Source: Desmonostoc muscorum FACHB-395 (GTDB taxonomy: Bacteria > Cyanobacteriota > Cyanobacteriia > Cyanobacteriales > Nostocaceae). From it: a stretch of 64,000 bases of DNA. The notes below the pieces were generated by a model. The model worked only from the letters and a program-made list of their open reading frames with translations. It was not told where the DNA came from and did no database searches. The translations under genes and the position numbers were made by a program. Shown in pieces: positions 33,776 through 43,725 of the stretch (the first letter of the stretch is position 1; the number at the start of each line of letters is the position of its first letter). The DNA lies in the NCBI RefSeq assembly GCF_014698035.1, contig NZ_JACJSF010000028.1:28368-92367 (forward strand), written 5' to 3'.

Positions 33776-36042
33776 TACCGCGTAATTCTCCGCATATAAT
33801 TTCCCCACAACTGAGCGGCTTGAGCGCTGCTACCAGATGTGGGGGAATTGTTGTCGTTTCCCAGCCAAACACCAGTTACAAGTCGCCGACTTGGGATAAA
33901 ACCTATGAACCATAAGTCAACGTTTTTATCAGTCGTGCCTGTTTTACCAGCTTCTCCGAGTCCAATGGCAGCACTGCGACCAGTCCCTCTGGTGATGACA
34001 CCACGCATTAAACTAGTCATCTCGTCGGCTACACCACTTGGCAAAACTCGTTTGTTAGCATCTGGATCTTGGTCGAAGGAGTAAATTACACGGCAGGTTT
34101 TGATATCATTGCGATCGCTGCAATCACCACTGTCTAAAATTCGGTTAATCGCATGGGGAGGATTCCACACTCCACGATTGCCAATAGAGCCAAAAGCACC
34201 AGTCATTTCCAAAACATTGACCACACTTTGACCCAGTACTAAGCCAGGAACCGGATCGAGGTTTGACTTAATTCCCAAATTCTGAGCCATCGCCACTACT
34301 TTATTCAGCCCGATTTCTCTAGCAACTCCCAAGGCAATGGGATTTTCTGAAAGAGCCAGCCCGGTGGCAATATCTAAACTGCCAGCACCGGAACGACAGG
34401 GTTTGTAAGTGAAGCCTTGCCAAGTTAAAGGAGCGCAGGAATAACTCTTAGATGGTGAAATTCCCTGTTGAATAGCGGCAGTGTAAGCAAATATTTTGAA
34501 GGTGGAACCTGGTTGTCTTTTGGCTTGAACAGCACGATTGAACTGACTTTTTTTGTAATCAGTTCCGCCTACCATTGCCAGGATGCCACCTGTACTGGAG
34601 TCAAGAGTTACCACAGCCCCTTGAGAAAAATTAAAATTTCCACCACTATTGTTGACTGAATTCCGCAACGCTGATTCAGCTTGGCTCTGGATCGCGGGAT
34701 CAAGTTGGGTTTCAATAATATAATTCCCTTCGTTTGCGGCTCCCTCGCCCAAGATTGATTCAAGTTCAGAGAAGACGTAACTGTAAAAATAAGGAGCGAT
34801 CGTCTTAGCCTGCTGTTCACAAACTTTAGGACTAACTTGAACAGTGGAACGTCTAGCTCGGTTCGCATCTTCAAGCTTAATTTTGCCCATTTCCAGCAAC
34901 CGCTTAATCACACGATTCCGGTATTCAGCTGCTTCTAGCTTATTTGGCCCATCCCCACAAAAATCAAATGCGTTGGGAGCAGGTAAAATTCCTACCAAAG
35001 TTGCTGCTTCTGCCAAAGTTAATTCTTTAGCTGGCTTTTCAAAGTAATACCGAGCTGCATCCTCAAAGCCAGAGGTATCTCCCCCCAAAAAAACCCGATT
35101 TAAGTACATCAGCAAAATTTCGTCTTTGCTGTAAAAGGTTTCTAACTTTAAGGCGACAACTGCTTCCCGTAATTTGCGTCCAAGGGTGTCCTGTCTACCT
35201 ACATACTCCCGGAACAAACTGCGGGCAACTTGCTGCGTAACAGTGCTGGCTCCTTGCTGCACATCTCCGCTACGGCTATTGATCAACACTGCTCGTAAAA
35301 TCCCCAGAGGGTCAACCCCAAAGTGCCAGTAATAACGACTATCTTCTGAAGCTACTACGGCAGATGGCAAATAAGGGCCAAATTCCTCTAAACGCTTCAT
35401 ATCTACGTGAGAGATAGTTCGAGGCTCTCTCAGAGGTGTGGCTCCATCACGAGCGTAAACAACTACTGGAGCGCGTGTAGCTGTAGGTAGGGGTCTAACT
35501 GAAAATTTCAGCCATTCTACGCCAATTACTAAGGCGAACAAGGCGCTGACACCACCAACACCATAAGCTGTCCAACTTGCAGCTTTGACATACCACGCTG
35601 GTGGATCGACGTATTGCAGGCGCACAGAAGCGGCTAGTTCTGGGGGGCCCAGAGTCAGAATATCGCCATGACGTAGTTCTAGGGAATTAACACGACGCTT
35701 GCCACGATAAATGCCATTGGTGGAGTTTTCGTCTTTGATGACGAAAACTGGTGTGCGCTGAGTAGAATTGCGCGATAGCGATAGGTGAATTTGGCTGACA
35801 ACGGGGTTACGGACGACGATATCGCTGGATTTGGAACTACGACCGAGAATATAGCGATCGCCCAACAGTGGATATACCTCTGCTTTATCCGCCCCCGCAT
35901 CCTGTACCCAGAGTTCCGGTACTTTGGCATTAGGCTTGAGCGCCAGTTTGGAAAAATCAACCCTAGCTTGGATAGTATGGACTGCTTGAGTCAGTTGACC
36001 AATTAACGTTTGTGGCTTGTGAGGGGGTTGGGGAGAACTCAT
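33775..36042 (-). CDS. Class A penicillin-binding protein with FHA domain
   Basis: 755 residues. An N-terminal FHA domain (about 60-130; ILGRSSKSSDIVVRNPVVSQIHL and ENSTNGIYRGKR) precedes a membrane anchor (about 155-175), the glycosyltransferase-51 domain (about 215-390; catalytic Glu in ASEDSRYYWHFGVDP, and GASTVTQQVARSLF) and the transpeptidase (about 470-730; SxxK Ser in GSTFKIF near 513, SEN, and KTGTT). It polymerises and cross-links peptidoglycan. The FHA domain binds phosphothreonine, so control by a Ser/Thr kinase is likely. A fusion of this kind is known in cyanobacteria. Confidence 0.95.
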   Translation of the reverse strand: MSSPQPPHKPQTLIGQLTQAVHTIQARVDFSKLALKPNAKVPELWVQDAGADKAEVYPLLGDRYILGRSSKSSDIVVRNPVVSQIHLSLSRNSTQRTPVFVIKDENSTNGIYRGKRRVNSLELRHGDILTLGPPELAASVRLQYVDPPAWYVKAASWTAYGVGGVSALFALVIGVEWLKFSVRPLPTATRAPVVVYARDGATPLREPRTISHVDMKRLEEFGPYLPSAVVASEDSRYYWHFGVDPLGILRAVLINSRSGDVQQGASTVTQQVARSLFREYVGRQDTLGRKLREAVVALKLETFYSKDEILLMYLNRVFLGGDTSGFEDAARYYFEKPAKELTLAEAATLVGILPAPNAFDFCGDGPNKLEAAEYRNRVIKRLLEMGKIKLEDANRARRSTVQVSPKVCEQQAKTIAPYFYSYVFSELESILGEGAANEGNYIIETQLDPAIQSQAESALRNSVNNSGGNFNFSQGAVVTLDSSTGGILAMVGGTDYKKSQFNRAVQAKRQPGSTFKIFAYTAAIQQGISPSKSYSCAPLTWQGFTYKPCRSGAGSLDIATGLALSENPIALGVAREIGLNKVVAMAQNLGIKSNLDPVPGLVLGQSVVNVLEMTGAFGSIGNRGVWNPPHAINRILDSGDCSDRNDIKTCRVIYSFDQDPDANKRVLPSGVADEMTSLMRGVITRGTGRSAAIGLGEAGKTGTTDKNVDLWFIGFIPSRRLVTGVWLGNDNNSPTSGSSAQAAQLWGNYMRRITR

Positions 36043-36472
36043 CGGCTATTCACATCACACTTTTTAGTGAAGAATGGGGCGAATTACAATTTTAGATGTT
36101 AGTCTTTCATCATTTTACTCATAAGCCAAAGCATAAATTAGCTATACGGGACTTTTTGCTCTAATTTATACTGGATATTACTTTTTTATCTGAGTTAACT
36201 TGTTATTTTTATCACTTAATTAAAGAAAAATAAAATTTTTTATCCTTCCTAAAAGCTTATTTTGTCTACTCATTTTACTTTAATGACTACAAGCAGAGAT
36301 TGAAAGCTTGTACTTATAAGCACTAATTAATAACAAACGACAGATTTAATTTTTACCAATTTTACATATCCACATATTCTGCAACAAACTTAAATATATT
36401 CATTTAGGAAGATTTTCTAAATCTTATTATCTGTTTTAATGGGCCGAGTGTTCCGTTGAGGTAAATTTCAGA
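36043..36472. other. AT-rich divergent spacer
   Basis: 430 bp between the PBP gene and the Pro/Thr-rich secreted protein gene. It is very AT-rich, and I find no repeat, RNA gene or firm promoter. Confidence 0.5.
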
Positions 36473-37123
36473 ATGATGGGAAAATCTCTGACCCTGATTG
36501 GTACAGCTCTATCTTTGGCTCTCACCACTAATATTGCCGTAGCCGAATCCAGTAAATCCCCCATAGCTCAATCCAGTAGCGAATCTACTAGCGCACCAAC
36601 GGAAATCAAGATGTCGCCAGAAGGTATGAAAATTCTGTGCGAGTATTTTCCGCTTAACTCTCGCTGTCCCGGCGGCACAGCACTTACCCCTGGTACGGCT
36701 CCTGGTAGCACTACAGCACCAGCAGAAACCACACCTAGCACGACTCCTGGTAGCACTACAGTACCAGCAGAAACCACACCGAGTAACATCACTCCTCCCG
36801 AAAGCACTCCGGCACCAGGAACTGTTACCCCACCTGAAAGTGGAACTCCCGAAAGCACTCCAGCACCAGGAACCGTTACCCCACCTGAACCTGGCGCTCC
36901 TAGTAACTTAACTCCAGCACCAGGAACCGTTACTCCATCTGAACCTGGCGCTCCTAGCAACTTGACTCCAGCACCAGGAAGTGTTACTCCAACTGAGCCT
37001 GGCACTCCTAGCAACTTAACTCCAGCACCAGGAACCGTTACTCCATCTGAACCTGGCGCTCCTACAGAACCAGGTGCCAACTCTCCCAGTACTCCATCTA
37101 CTGCTCCTGCCCCAGGTAAATAA
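36473..37123 (+). CDS. Secreted Pro/Thr-rich repeat protein
   Basis: 216 residues. A Sec signal peptide (about 1-25, SLTLIGTALSLALTTNIAVA) is followed by a short core with two cysteines (MSPEGMKILCEYFPLNSRCPGG), then about 150 residues of Pro/Thr/Gly/Ser-rich repeats. The last part has three or four copies of an 18-residue unit (SNLTPAPGTVTPSEPGAP). Such low-complexity regions are extended and may be glycosylated; the protein probably sits in the periplasm or on the surface. Function unknown. Downstream is a hairpin at 37292-37315, then lspA convergent. Confidence 0.8.
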   Translation: MMGKSLTLIGTALSLALTTNIAVAESSKSPIAQSSSESTSAPTEIKMSPEGMKILCEYFPLNSRCPGGTALTPGTAPGSTTAPAETTPSTTPGSTTVPAETTPSNITPPESTPAPGTVTPPESGTPESTPAPGTVTPPEPGAPSNLTPAPGTVTPSEPGAPSNLTPAPGSVTPTEPGTPSNLTPAPGTVTPSEPGAPTEPGANSPSTPSTAPAPGK

Positions 37124-37291
37124 ATTAAAAGCTGGATACGTTTGACATACTAATTTACCATCAGCGATCGCCTGTGCATCTTGACTTTCTGCACCAGTTA
37201 TGAAAACTGGTGTAGGATATAAATTCAAATCTCTGGAACCCATAAATCAAGTCTTCGCATATAGGACTGAGCAATGGTTTCAGTAATTAAT

Positions 37292-37315
37292 AGCCTGGGA
37301 TTAATCATCCCAGGC
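37292..37315. terminator. Bidirectional terminator hairpin
   Basis: AGCCTGGGAT (37292-37301) and ATCCCAGGCT (37306-37315) form a perfect stem between two convergent genes, 8 bp from the lspA stop. Confidence 0.65.
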
Positions 37316-37323
37316 TTAATAGT

Positions 37324-37800
37324 TTAATCCAACCTACCTGTTGAAGTTGGTGTTTTTTGGAAGGAAGCAATTAACAGAAAAACAATACCAATACTAATAA
37401 AAGAATCTGCCACATTAAATACAGGAAAGCTAATTAGGCGAAAATCAAGAAAATCAACGACATGGCCTAAAACAAAGCGATCGATACCGTTGCCCATAGC
37501 TCCACCTAAAATTAAGCCATAGCCCAACTGATCCCATAAATTTAATGTTGGGCCAAACAAAGCCAACGCTATCAATACCAAACTCACTCCTAAAGATAGC
37601 CAGCGCAACCACTCTACTTTCCCACTTAACAGACTAAAGGCGGCACCAGTGTTAGTAACATAGGTGAAGTGAAATATTCCAGTTAAGAGTGGTAGTGTTT
37701 GCCCCAAACTGAAGGTTTGTACCACCCAGTATTTTGTTATTTGGTCTAGGAAAAAAGCTATAAAGGCAGCAATCCAGAAAAGGCGGTTTTTTAAACGCAT
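37324..37800 (-). CDS. lspA: Lipoprotein signal peptidase
   Basis: 158 residues with four membrane helices. The signatures are TNTGAAFSLLSG, GGAMGNGIDRF with the first catalytic Asp and VFNVADSFISIG with the second. It is the aspartic peptidase that cuts the signal peptide of diacylglyceryl-modified prolipoproteins in the cytoplasmic membrane, and PstS in this window is one such client. It follows bioY on the same strand with a heptamer-repeat spacer of 94 bp (GGACTAA units), so cotranscription is likely. Confidence 0.95.
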   Translation of the reverse strand: MRLKNRLFWIAAFIAFFLDQITKYWVVQTFSLGQTLPLLTGIFHFTYVTNTGAAFSLLSGKVEWLRWLSLGVSLVLIALALFGPTLNLWDQLGYGLILGGAMGNGIDRFVLGHVVDFLDFRLISFPVFNVADSFISIGIVFLLIASFQKTPTSTGRLD

Positions 37801-37803
37801 GAA

Positions 37804-37844
37804 ACTAGGGGCTAGAGACTAAGGACTAAGGACTAAGGACTAGG
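37804..37844. repeat. GGACTAA heptamers
   Basis: CTAAGGACTAAGGACTAAGGACTAGG-type tandem heptamers fill the spacer between lspA and bioY. Confidence 0.75.
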
Positions 37845-37894
37845 GGATGAGAAAATTGTAAATTTCTTGCCCCTAGCCTCTAGCCCCTTGATGA

Positions 37895-38482
37895 CTAATA
37901 AAACATTAAGTGACGCAATATATATGCTATTACAGTAACGGCACAGACCACACTTAATTGCCCTGGTAGTGCAAACCAAGAGTATCTGAGGATTGCTTGC
38001 ATCAAAGGTAAATTTTCTGTGCCTTTCCACTGAAAAATATAGCTAATAATCAAATAACTAATACCGCATAGATGCAGAGTTAACAAGCCACAGATGCAAC
38101 TAAAGGCGAGAGTTTCTAGTCGAGGTCTAGCTTTAAAGGCAACTAAGCCACAAATCCAAGCTCCAGGAATAAAGCCTAGTAAATAGCCAAACTGAGACAA
38201 CTTAACATAACCAATACCACCTCCATCGGCAAATACAGGTAATAAAGTTAACCCCATCACTAAATAGGCAATTTGCGAGAGCGCACCGGCATTTTTGCCC
38301 CCTAAACAGCCCACTAACAGTACTGCGCCAATTTGAAAAGTGACACCTAAAGAAAAAGTCTGAATTCCGTGCTTACTCCAATTCCAAGGAAAGGTGATGC
38401 CATAAGCTTCTAAGAAGGTACCACCCATTGTCAGGAGTAAGCCAATCATAGACCATAGTAATTGATTGGAAGCAGCAAACAT
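37895..38482 (-). CDS. bioY: Biotin transporter BioY
   Basis: 195 residues, a small all-helical membrane protein with about six helices. It matches BioY: FSLGVTFQIGAVLLVGCLGGKNAGALSQIAYLVMGLTLLPVFADGGGIGYV, then GYLLGFIPGAWICGLVA. It is the substrate-binding (S) component of an ECF-type biotin importer. Some BioY proteins work alone, and no ECF ATPases lie nearby. Located upstream of lspA on the same strand. Confidence 0.92.
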   Translation of the reverse strand: MFAASNQLLWSMIGLLLTMGGTFLEAYGITFPWNWSKHGIQTFSLGVTFQIGAVLLVGCLGGKNAGALSQIAYLVMGLTLLPVFADGGGIGYVKLSQFGYLLGFIPGAWICGLVAFKARPRLETLAFSCICGLLTLHLCGISYLIISYIFQWKGTENLPLMQAILRYSWFALPGQLSVVCAVTVIAYILRHLMFY

Positions 38483-39275
38483 TTATCAGGCAACCAGGAA
38501 AAGGCAAAAGGGAAAACCAACAGCAACTAGGATGTTCATTAGTATTAAAATGAAATTTGTGCTGACACCTCTAAGAATTAGCATATTTTTTTTTGCCTTT
38601 TTGGTATGTAACTTTTCAGTTCTACTAATTATGACTTAGGTGTCTATAGCTGTAATTTTATTGACTGAAGCGTAGTCTGATTCTGGTATTTGACCTAATA
38701 CGTGGTAAAGTTAGCAAAATTTAGTATTTAAACTAAGTTTTTAGATTCAGAGCCAATTTATGCTAAAAATTGTTAAAGATAGTTCTTTAATTCACTTTTT
38801 TTAGCGATCGCTCCGCAGACTCTCCATAAAATAGGCAATTTATAGTTTTCCTTCTGCTTTATCTAAAATTAGTTCACTGTCTAAACTTAGATTGTTTAGT
38901 TATGACTTTAAGTCTGCTTAGACCTATAAGCAGCAATAACTTTCACAAAATTCTAAAATTTATTAAGCTTTAGATAATAACACAATTTGTCATTTTTTTA
39001 TAGATTTTTTATCATTTGACCAAAAAGTGACGCTATCAATCAAGTTTTGCCAATTGCCAATATTTATGTAACCAAATTACTGTGGTAATATTTGTAACGT
39101 GTAACTAAAGCAGCAGTATAAATTTTATCAAGCAAAAGTAAAAACGAGTGTTTGTTCTTCATCAAAAAAAAACAAGCTTTTTTTGCTTTGTTAACCTATC
39201 CTTTACCTTTAGCTTAATCCTTTAGGGGTATTCTTAGAGGCGCTCACCTGAAAAGTTACCCAAACATTGATAGCG
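38483..39275. other. Long upstream region of the pst operon
   Basis: 793 bp, AT-rich. A HIP1 site is at 38803. The Pho box (39190-39219) is close to pstS; otherwise I see no gene or RNA. A T/A-rich run (39165-39187) lies just before the Pho box. Confidence 0.6.
39190..39219 (+). promoter_or_regulatory. Pho box (three tandem repeats)
   Basis: GTTAACCT (39190-39197), CTTTACCT (39201-39208) and GCTTAATC (39212-39219) are spaced by 3 bp, giving an 11-bp period that places them on one face of the helix. They match the cyanobacterial Pho consensus (C/T)TTAACC(T/A). It should bind the phosphate response regulator (SphR/PhoB) and switch on pst under phosphate limitation. Confidence 0.7.
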
Positions 39276-40457
39276 ATGCCATCACCTTTTCGTGTAACAA
39301 AAATTCATCGCCTCACAGCTTCAGTTTCAGTGTTAGCACTGACAATCAGCCTAGCTGCATGTGGCGGACAGCAAAACCCAGAGAATACAGCCACAAAGGA
39401 TACTCCTTCTGGCACTGCTACAGATACGACTGCCTCCAGTACAACCAAATTAGATTTGGGTGGAAATCTCAAGTTAAGCGGGGCTGGTGCGTCTTTTCCA
39501 GCACCACTATATGATACATGGTTTACTGATCTAAACAAAAAGTATCCAAATCTCCAAGTTGACTATGCCTCAGTTGGTAGCGGTGCCGGAGTTGAGCAAT
39601 TTATCAAAGGGACTGTAGACTTTGGTGCTAGCGATGTTGCCATGAAGGATGAAGAAATCCAGAAGGTGCCAGCGGATAGGGGCGTTATTTTACTGCCTGT
39701 CACTGCTGGTAGCATCGTGCTAGCTTACAACTTGCCAGATGTTGCAGAAATTAAACTACCACGAGCCGTTTACGCTGATATTCTACTGGGCAAAATAACC
39801 TCTTGGGATGATCCCCAAATTGTCAAGGCTAACCCAGGTGCAAAGCTTCCTAAAGAGAAAATCACAGTAGTTTATCGTTCAGATGGTAGCGGAACAACAG
39901 GTGTGTTTACAAAACACCTCAGCGCTATTAGCCCGGAGTGGAAGACTAAAGTTGGTGAAGGCAAAACTGTCAACTGGCCTAGCGGAGTTGGTGCGAAGGG
40001 GAATGAGGGTGTTACGGCCCAAATCCAACAAACACAAGGTTCTATTGGTTATGTCGAGTACGGCTATGCCAAACAAAATAGTCTTAAGTTTGCTGCTTTG
40101 GAAAACAAAGGCGGTAAGTTTATTGTACCTACTGAGGAGTCAGCCTCTAAAACTCTGGCATCAGTAACTCTACCCCCCGATCTCCGCGTCTTTATTTCCG
40201 ATCCAGAAGGGGCCGATTCCTATCCCATCGTCACTTACACCTGGATTTTGGCTTACAAGAAATATCCCAATGCGGCAAAAGCTAAGGCAGTTGAAGCTGC
40301 GATCGAATACGCTTTAACTGAGGGTCAAAAACAGGCTACAACATTAGGATATGTTCCTCTACCCCAAAATGTCATCGCAAAGGTTGCTGCGGCTGCGGAT
40401 CAAATTAGTCCAGACTATAAAATCGCTGTTGGTAGTGGTACTAGTGCTAGCAAGTAG
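39276..40457 (+). CDS. pstS: Phosphate-binding lipoprotein PstS
   Basis: 393 residues from the ATG at 39276; an upstream TTG is rejected. Signal peptide with lipobox SLAAC, lipid-anchored at Cys29. It then follows the PstS pattern: LSGAGASFPAPLYDTWFTDLNKKYPNLQVDYASVGSGAGVEQFIKGTVDFGASDVAM and VVYRSDGSGTTGVFTKHL. It captures phosphate in the periplasm and hands it to PstCA. First gene of pstSCAB, 46 bp after the Pho box. The downstream gap of 143 bp may allow pstS-specific mRNA. Confidence 0.96.
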   Translation: MPSPFRVTKIHRLTASVSVLALTISLAACGGQQNPENTATKDTPSGTATDTTASSTTKLDLGGNLKLSGAGASFPAPLYDTWFTDLNKKYPNLQVDYASVGSGAGVEQFIKGTVDFGASDVAMKDEEIQKVPADRGVILLPVTAGSIVLAYNLPDVAEIKLPRAVYADILLGKITSWDDPQIVKANPGAKLPKEKITVVYRSDGSGTTGVFTKHLSAISPEWKTKVGEGKTVNWPSGVGAKGNEGVTAQIQQTQGSIGYVEYGYAKQNSLKFAALENKGGKFIVPTEESASKTLASVTLPPDLRVFISDPEGADSYPIVTYTWILAYKKYPNAAKAKAVEAAIEYALTEGQKQATTLGYVPLPQNVIAKVAAAADQISPDYKIAVGSGTSASK

Positions 40458-40600
40458 CTACAGTGAAGGCATGAGGCATTGCTAGACAATAATTTTTAAG
40501 CTGGTTATTAAACTAGTTTTAAAAGACGATGAGGCAACAATTTTGTTGAGATGGTTGCCTCCCATATCTTCCTCTGATTTAATTGTGAAAGTCGGTAGTC

Positions 40601-41551
40601 ATGACTACAAATTCTCAAAATCTTTCATCAGCGACAAAAAATCGCTCTGATGTAGAAAAATCCCTAGATCGCGGTTTTATCTGGCTAACTAAAATTTTTG
40701 CCTTTGGGGTTGCTGCCACTTTATTATGGATCGGCTTACAGGTCGCAATTGCTTCTTGGCCTGCCATCCAAAAGTTTGGTGCTAGCTTTTTAGCTAACAC
40801 CACTTGGAACCCAGTTAATGATAGCTACGGGGTGCTACCTCAAATTTATGGAACTCTCTTGAGTTCTTTTATCGGTTTACTGATAGCTGTACCGATTGGA
40901 GTTGGTACTGCTATTGTACTAAGCGAGGATTTTTTACCCGCAAAAGTGAAGTTGGTACTGGTTTTTGCAGTAGAACTGCTCGCAGCTATTCCCAGCGTTG
41001 TTTACGGCGTTTGGGGTATTTTTGTTTTAGTACCTATCTTAACTAACTTGGGAAAATGGCTCAATAGTTACTTTGGCTGGATACCATTTTTTAGCACCCC
41101 CCCTACAGGGCCAGGAATGTTACCGGCGGGAGTCATATTAGCAATTATGACTTTGCCCATCATCACAGCCCTATCGCGTGATGCCTTGATTTCTATACCC
41201 CCCAGTTTGCGCCAAGCCGCCGTAGGACTAGGAGCAACCCGATGGGAAACTATATTACAAATACTTATTCCAGCAGCCTTTTCGGGGATAGTTAGCGCTG
41301 TGATGTTGGCACTCGGTCGAGCAATGGGAGAAACAATGGCTGTAACAATGTTGATTGGTAATTCCAACAACATTAGTATCTCCCTGTTAGCACCAGGCAA
41401 TACAATTTCTTCTCTACTGGCGAATCAATTTTCCGAAGCTAGTGGTTTGCAAGTTTCGGCTTTAATGTACGCTGCTTTAGTTCTATTCTTCTTGACCTTG
41501 GTAGTTAATATCATGGCCGAGTTTATCGTTCTGAGAGTCAAGCGACTGTAG
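40601..41551 (+). CDS. pstC: Phosphate ABC permease PstC
   Basis: 316 residues, six membrane helices, with the typical IYGTLLSSFIGLLIAVPIGVGTAIVLSED and the EAA-type loop SLRQAAVGLGATRWETILQILIPAAFSGI. It forms the membrane channel with PstA. 143 bp from pstS; pstA follows 19 bp later. Confidence 0.96.
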   Translation: MTTNSQNLSSATKNRSDVEKSLDRGFIWLTKIFAFGVAATLLWIGLQVAIASWPAIQKFGASFLANTTWNPVNDSYGVLPQIYGTLLSSFIGLLIAVPIGVGTAIVLSEDFLPAKVKLVLVFAVELLAAIPSVVYGVWGIFVLVPILTNLGKWLNSYFGWIPFFSTPPTGPGMLPAGVILAIMTLPIITALSRDALISIPPSLRQAAVGLGATRWETILQILIPAAFSGIVSAVMLALGRAMGETMAVTMLIGNSNNISISLLAPGNTISSLLANQFSEASGLQVSALMYAALVLFFLTLVVNIMAEFIVLRVKRL

Positions 41552-41570
41552 CTTAGTTTTGGGTTGAATT

Positions 41571-42452
41571 ATGACTTCTAGTTTTCCAGAGCGCAGTCTA
41601 ACTCGCGCTCCTATGTCTCAAAGGACACTGTTTAATACAGTAATGACAGTAGTTGCATTTATCTGTGGGATATTGGCACTTGTGCCTTTGCTAGCAGTAC
41701 TTTCTTACGTCATTATTCAAGGCTTTAGCAGTTTGAGTCCCAGCCTCTTTTTTGAACTGCCACCCAAAGCTTTACAACAGGGAGGAGGCTTTGGTAATGC
41801 CATCTTGGGAACACTATTAATGGTAGGAATTGCTGCCCTGATTAGTATCCCATTTGGTGTTTTAGCGGCAATATATATCACAGAATTTAGTTCGGCGCAA
41901 GTAGCGAGATGGGTACGTTTTGCAGCTAACGTCTTGAGTGGAGTCCCGTCAATTATTGCTGGGGTATTTGCCTATGGCATTGTAGTTTTGACACTAGTAA
42001 AGTTAAACTTAGGATCATACTCTGCTTTAGGTGGAGGGTTTGCACTGGCAATTTTGATGTTGCCAATTATTGTCCGAACCACTGATGAAGCCTTACAGTT
42101 AGTCTCGCAAGATTTGCGACAAGCATCTGTAGGGTTAGGGGCAACTAACTTTCAAACAGTAACACAAGTAGTTTTGCCAGCAGCTCTACCTGCGATTGTA
42201 ACTGGGGCAACGCTAGCGATCGCCAGAGCATCTGGAGAAACCGCACCTTTACTATTTACTGCGCTATTTTCCAATTTTTGGCCCGATGGCTTATTCCAAC
42301 CAACAGCTTCCCTTGCTGTTTTGGTTTACAAATATGCTATTTCTCCGTTTAAAAATTGGCAATCACTAGCTTGGGCGGCATCTTTGATTTTGGTATTGAT
42401 GGTTCTAATCACAAGTATCATTGCTCGCTGGGCTACTCGCAAAAAAGCTTAG
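41571..42452 (+). CDS. pstA: Phosphate ABC permease PstA
   Basis: 293 residues, six helices. Characteristic are GGGFGNAILGTLLMVGIAALISIPFGVLAAIYITEFS and SQDLRQASVGLGATNFQTVTQVVLPAALPAIVTG. An internal ATG after 14 residues (MSQRTLF) could be the true start. It forms the phosphate channel with PstC; the gene is part of the pst operon. Confidence 0.96.
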   Translation: MTSSFPERSLTRAPMSQRTLFNTVMTVVAFICGILALVPLLAVLSYVIIQGFSSLSPSLFFELPPKALQQGGGFGNAILGTLLMVGIAALISIPFGVLAAIYITEFSSAQVARWVRFAANVLSGVPSIIAGVFAYGIVVLTLVKLNLGSYSALGGGFALAILMLPIIVRTTDEALQLVSQDLRQASVGLGATNFQTVTQVVLPAALPAIVTGATLAIARASGETAPLLFTALFSNFWPDGLFQPTASLAVLVYKYAISPFKNWQSLAWAASLILVLMVLITSIIARWATRKKA

Positions 42453-42509
42453 GGAAACGGCTTACACATAGCGGATTTGTATCGCTAAAACTAATACTTC
42501 ACTTAATTT

Positions 42510-43316
42510 ATGGCTACTAATATTAGCACAGTCAACGGTACTGAAACTGTTTTACGCACCGAAAACCTCAACGTTTACTACGGCAAGTTTTTAGCTTTGC
42601 AAAATATTTGGTTAGATATACCAAAAAATCAGGTTACAGCCTTTATCGGCCCTTCTGGTTGTGGTAAAAGTACATTGTTGCGTTGCTATAACCGCCTCAA
42701 TGATTTGATTGAGTCATTTCGGGCAGAGGGTAAAATACTTTTTTACGATAAAAACTTGTATGCATCCGACATTGATCCTGTAGAAGTACGTCGGAGAATT
42801 GGGATGGTGTTTCAAAGACCAAACCCATTTCCTAAATCAATTTATGACAATATTGCTTTTGGAGCCAAAATCAATGGCTACAAAGGTAATATGGATGAAT
42901 TAGTAGAACGAAGTTTGCGGCAAGCAGCTTTGTGGGATGAAGTTAAAGATAAGCTGCGGCAAAGCGGCTCGTCTTTATCGGGTGGACAACAACAAAGGTT
43001 ATGTATTGCTCGTGCGATCGCAGTCCAACCTGAAATTATATTAATGGATGAACCTTGCTCGGCTCTCGACCCTATTTCCACCTTGCGGGTTGAAGAATTA
43101 ATTCATCAGCTGAAAGAGCAATATACCATCGTTATTGTCACCCATAATATGCAGCAAGCAGCGCGGGTTTCTGATAAGACAGCCTTTTTTAATGTTAAAA
43201 CTACGGAGTCAGGAGGTCGTAACGGCTACATGGTAGAGTACGACGCAACAGAACTAATTTTCAACAATCCTCAGCAGCAAGATACCAGAGATTACGTTAG
43301 CGGTAGATTTGGATAA
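42510..43316 (+). CDS. pstB: Phosphate ABC transporter ATPase PstB
   Basis: 268 residues. Walker [10 protein letters not shown], signature [10 protein letters not shown], Walker [13 protein letters not shown] and the H-loop [11 protein letters not shown] are all present, with the PstB-typical [12 protein letters not shown]. It energises phosphate import. Last gene of the pst operon; no phoU follows. A weak hairpin (about 43513-43532) is the only candidate terminator. Confidence 0.97.
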   Translation: MATNISTVNGTETVLRTENLNVYYGKFLALQNIWLDIPKNQVTAFIGPSGCGKSTLLRCYNRLNDLIESFRAEGKILFYDKNLYASDIDPVEVRRRIGMVFQRPNPFPKSIYDNIAFGAKINGYKGNMDELVERSLRQAALWDEVKDKLRQSGSSLSGGQQQRLCIARAIAVQPEIILMDEPCSALDPISTLRVEELIHQLKEQYTIVIVTHNMQQAARVSDKTAFFNVKTTESGGRNGYMVEYDATELIFNNPQQQDTRDYVSGRFG

Positions 43317-43604
43317 ATGACTGCACATTGTTGATATTAGAGCAATGAGGGATACTCGGAAATCAAAGCTGTGCGAGATTCCTCTAGTTTTTTGTTTATT
43401 CGCCAAAGTTAGCGTAGGCATAGCCCGCAGCAGGCATAGCTTGATAGATTGTGGCTGTTTCTCGAACAAGAAAAGCAACAATTAAGCTGTTTAATACAAG
43501 ATTTGCATTAATTGGGTGGGGTACGACACCCACTCCAAAATTTTTTAGTAAATAGTAGGTGTATTTACACCATGCTGCACTAGCTGATTTTAAAGTTTTT
43601 TCTA

Positions 43605-43675
43605 AGCGGGCGGCGGGAATCGAACCCGCATTAATAGCTTGGAAGGCTATAGTTTTACCACTAAACTACGCCCGC
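43605..43675 (-). tRNA. tRNA-Gly (UCC)
   Basis: Cloverleaf by eye on the minus strand: acceptor GCGGGCG/CGCCCGC (43669-43675 and 43606-43612), D arm GTTT..AAAC, anticodon stem ATAGC/GCTAT with loop CTTCCAA (anticodon UCC), T arm GCGGG-TTCGATT-CCCGC. 71 nt with discriminator U; CCA is not encoded. Near the end of pstB and between converging units. Confidence 0.95.
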
Positions 43676-43725
43676 AAATTTCCAACTTTATAAACATAAC
43701 ACAGTTGTTGAAAAAATTCAAGCGT

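Noticed and set aside
36568..37080. Open minus-strand frame of 170 codons in the Pro/Thr-rich gene
   Set aside because: Its Val/Gly/Pro-rich pattern is the complement of the coding repeats on the plus strand, which carries a signal peptide.
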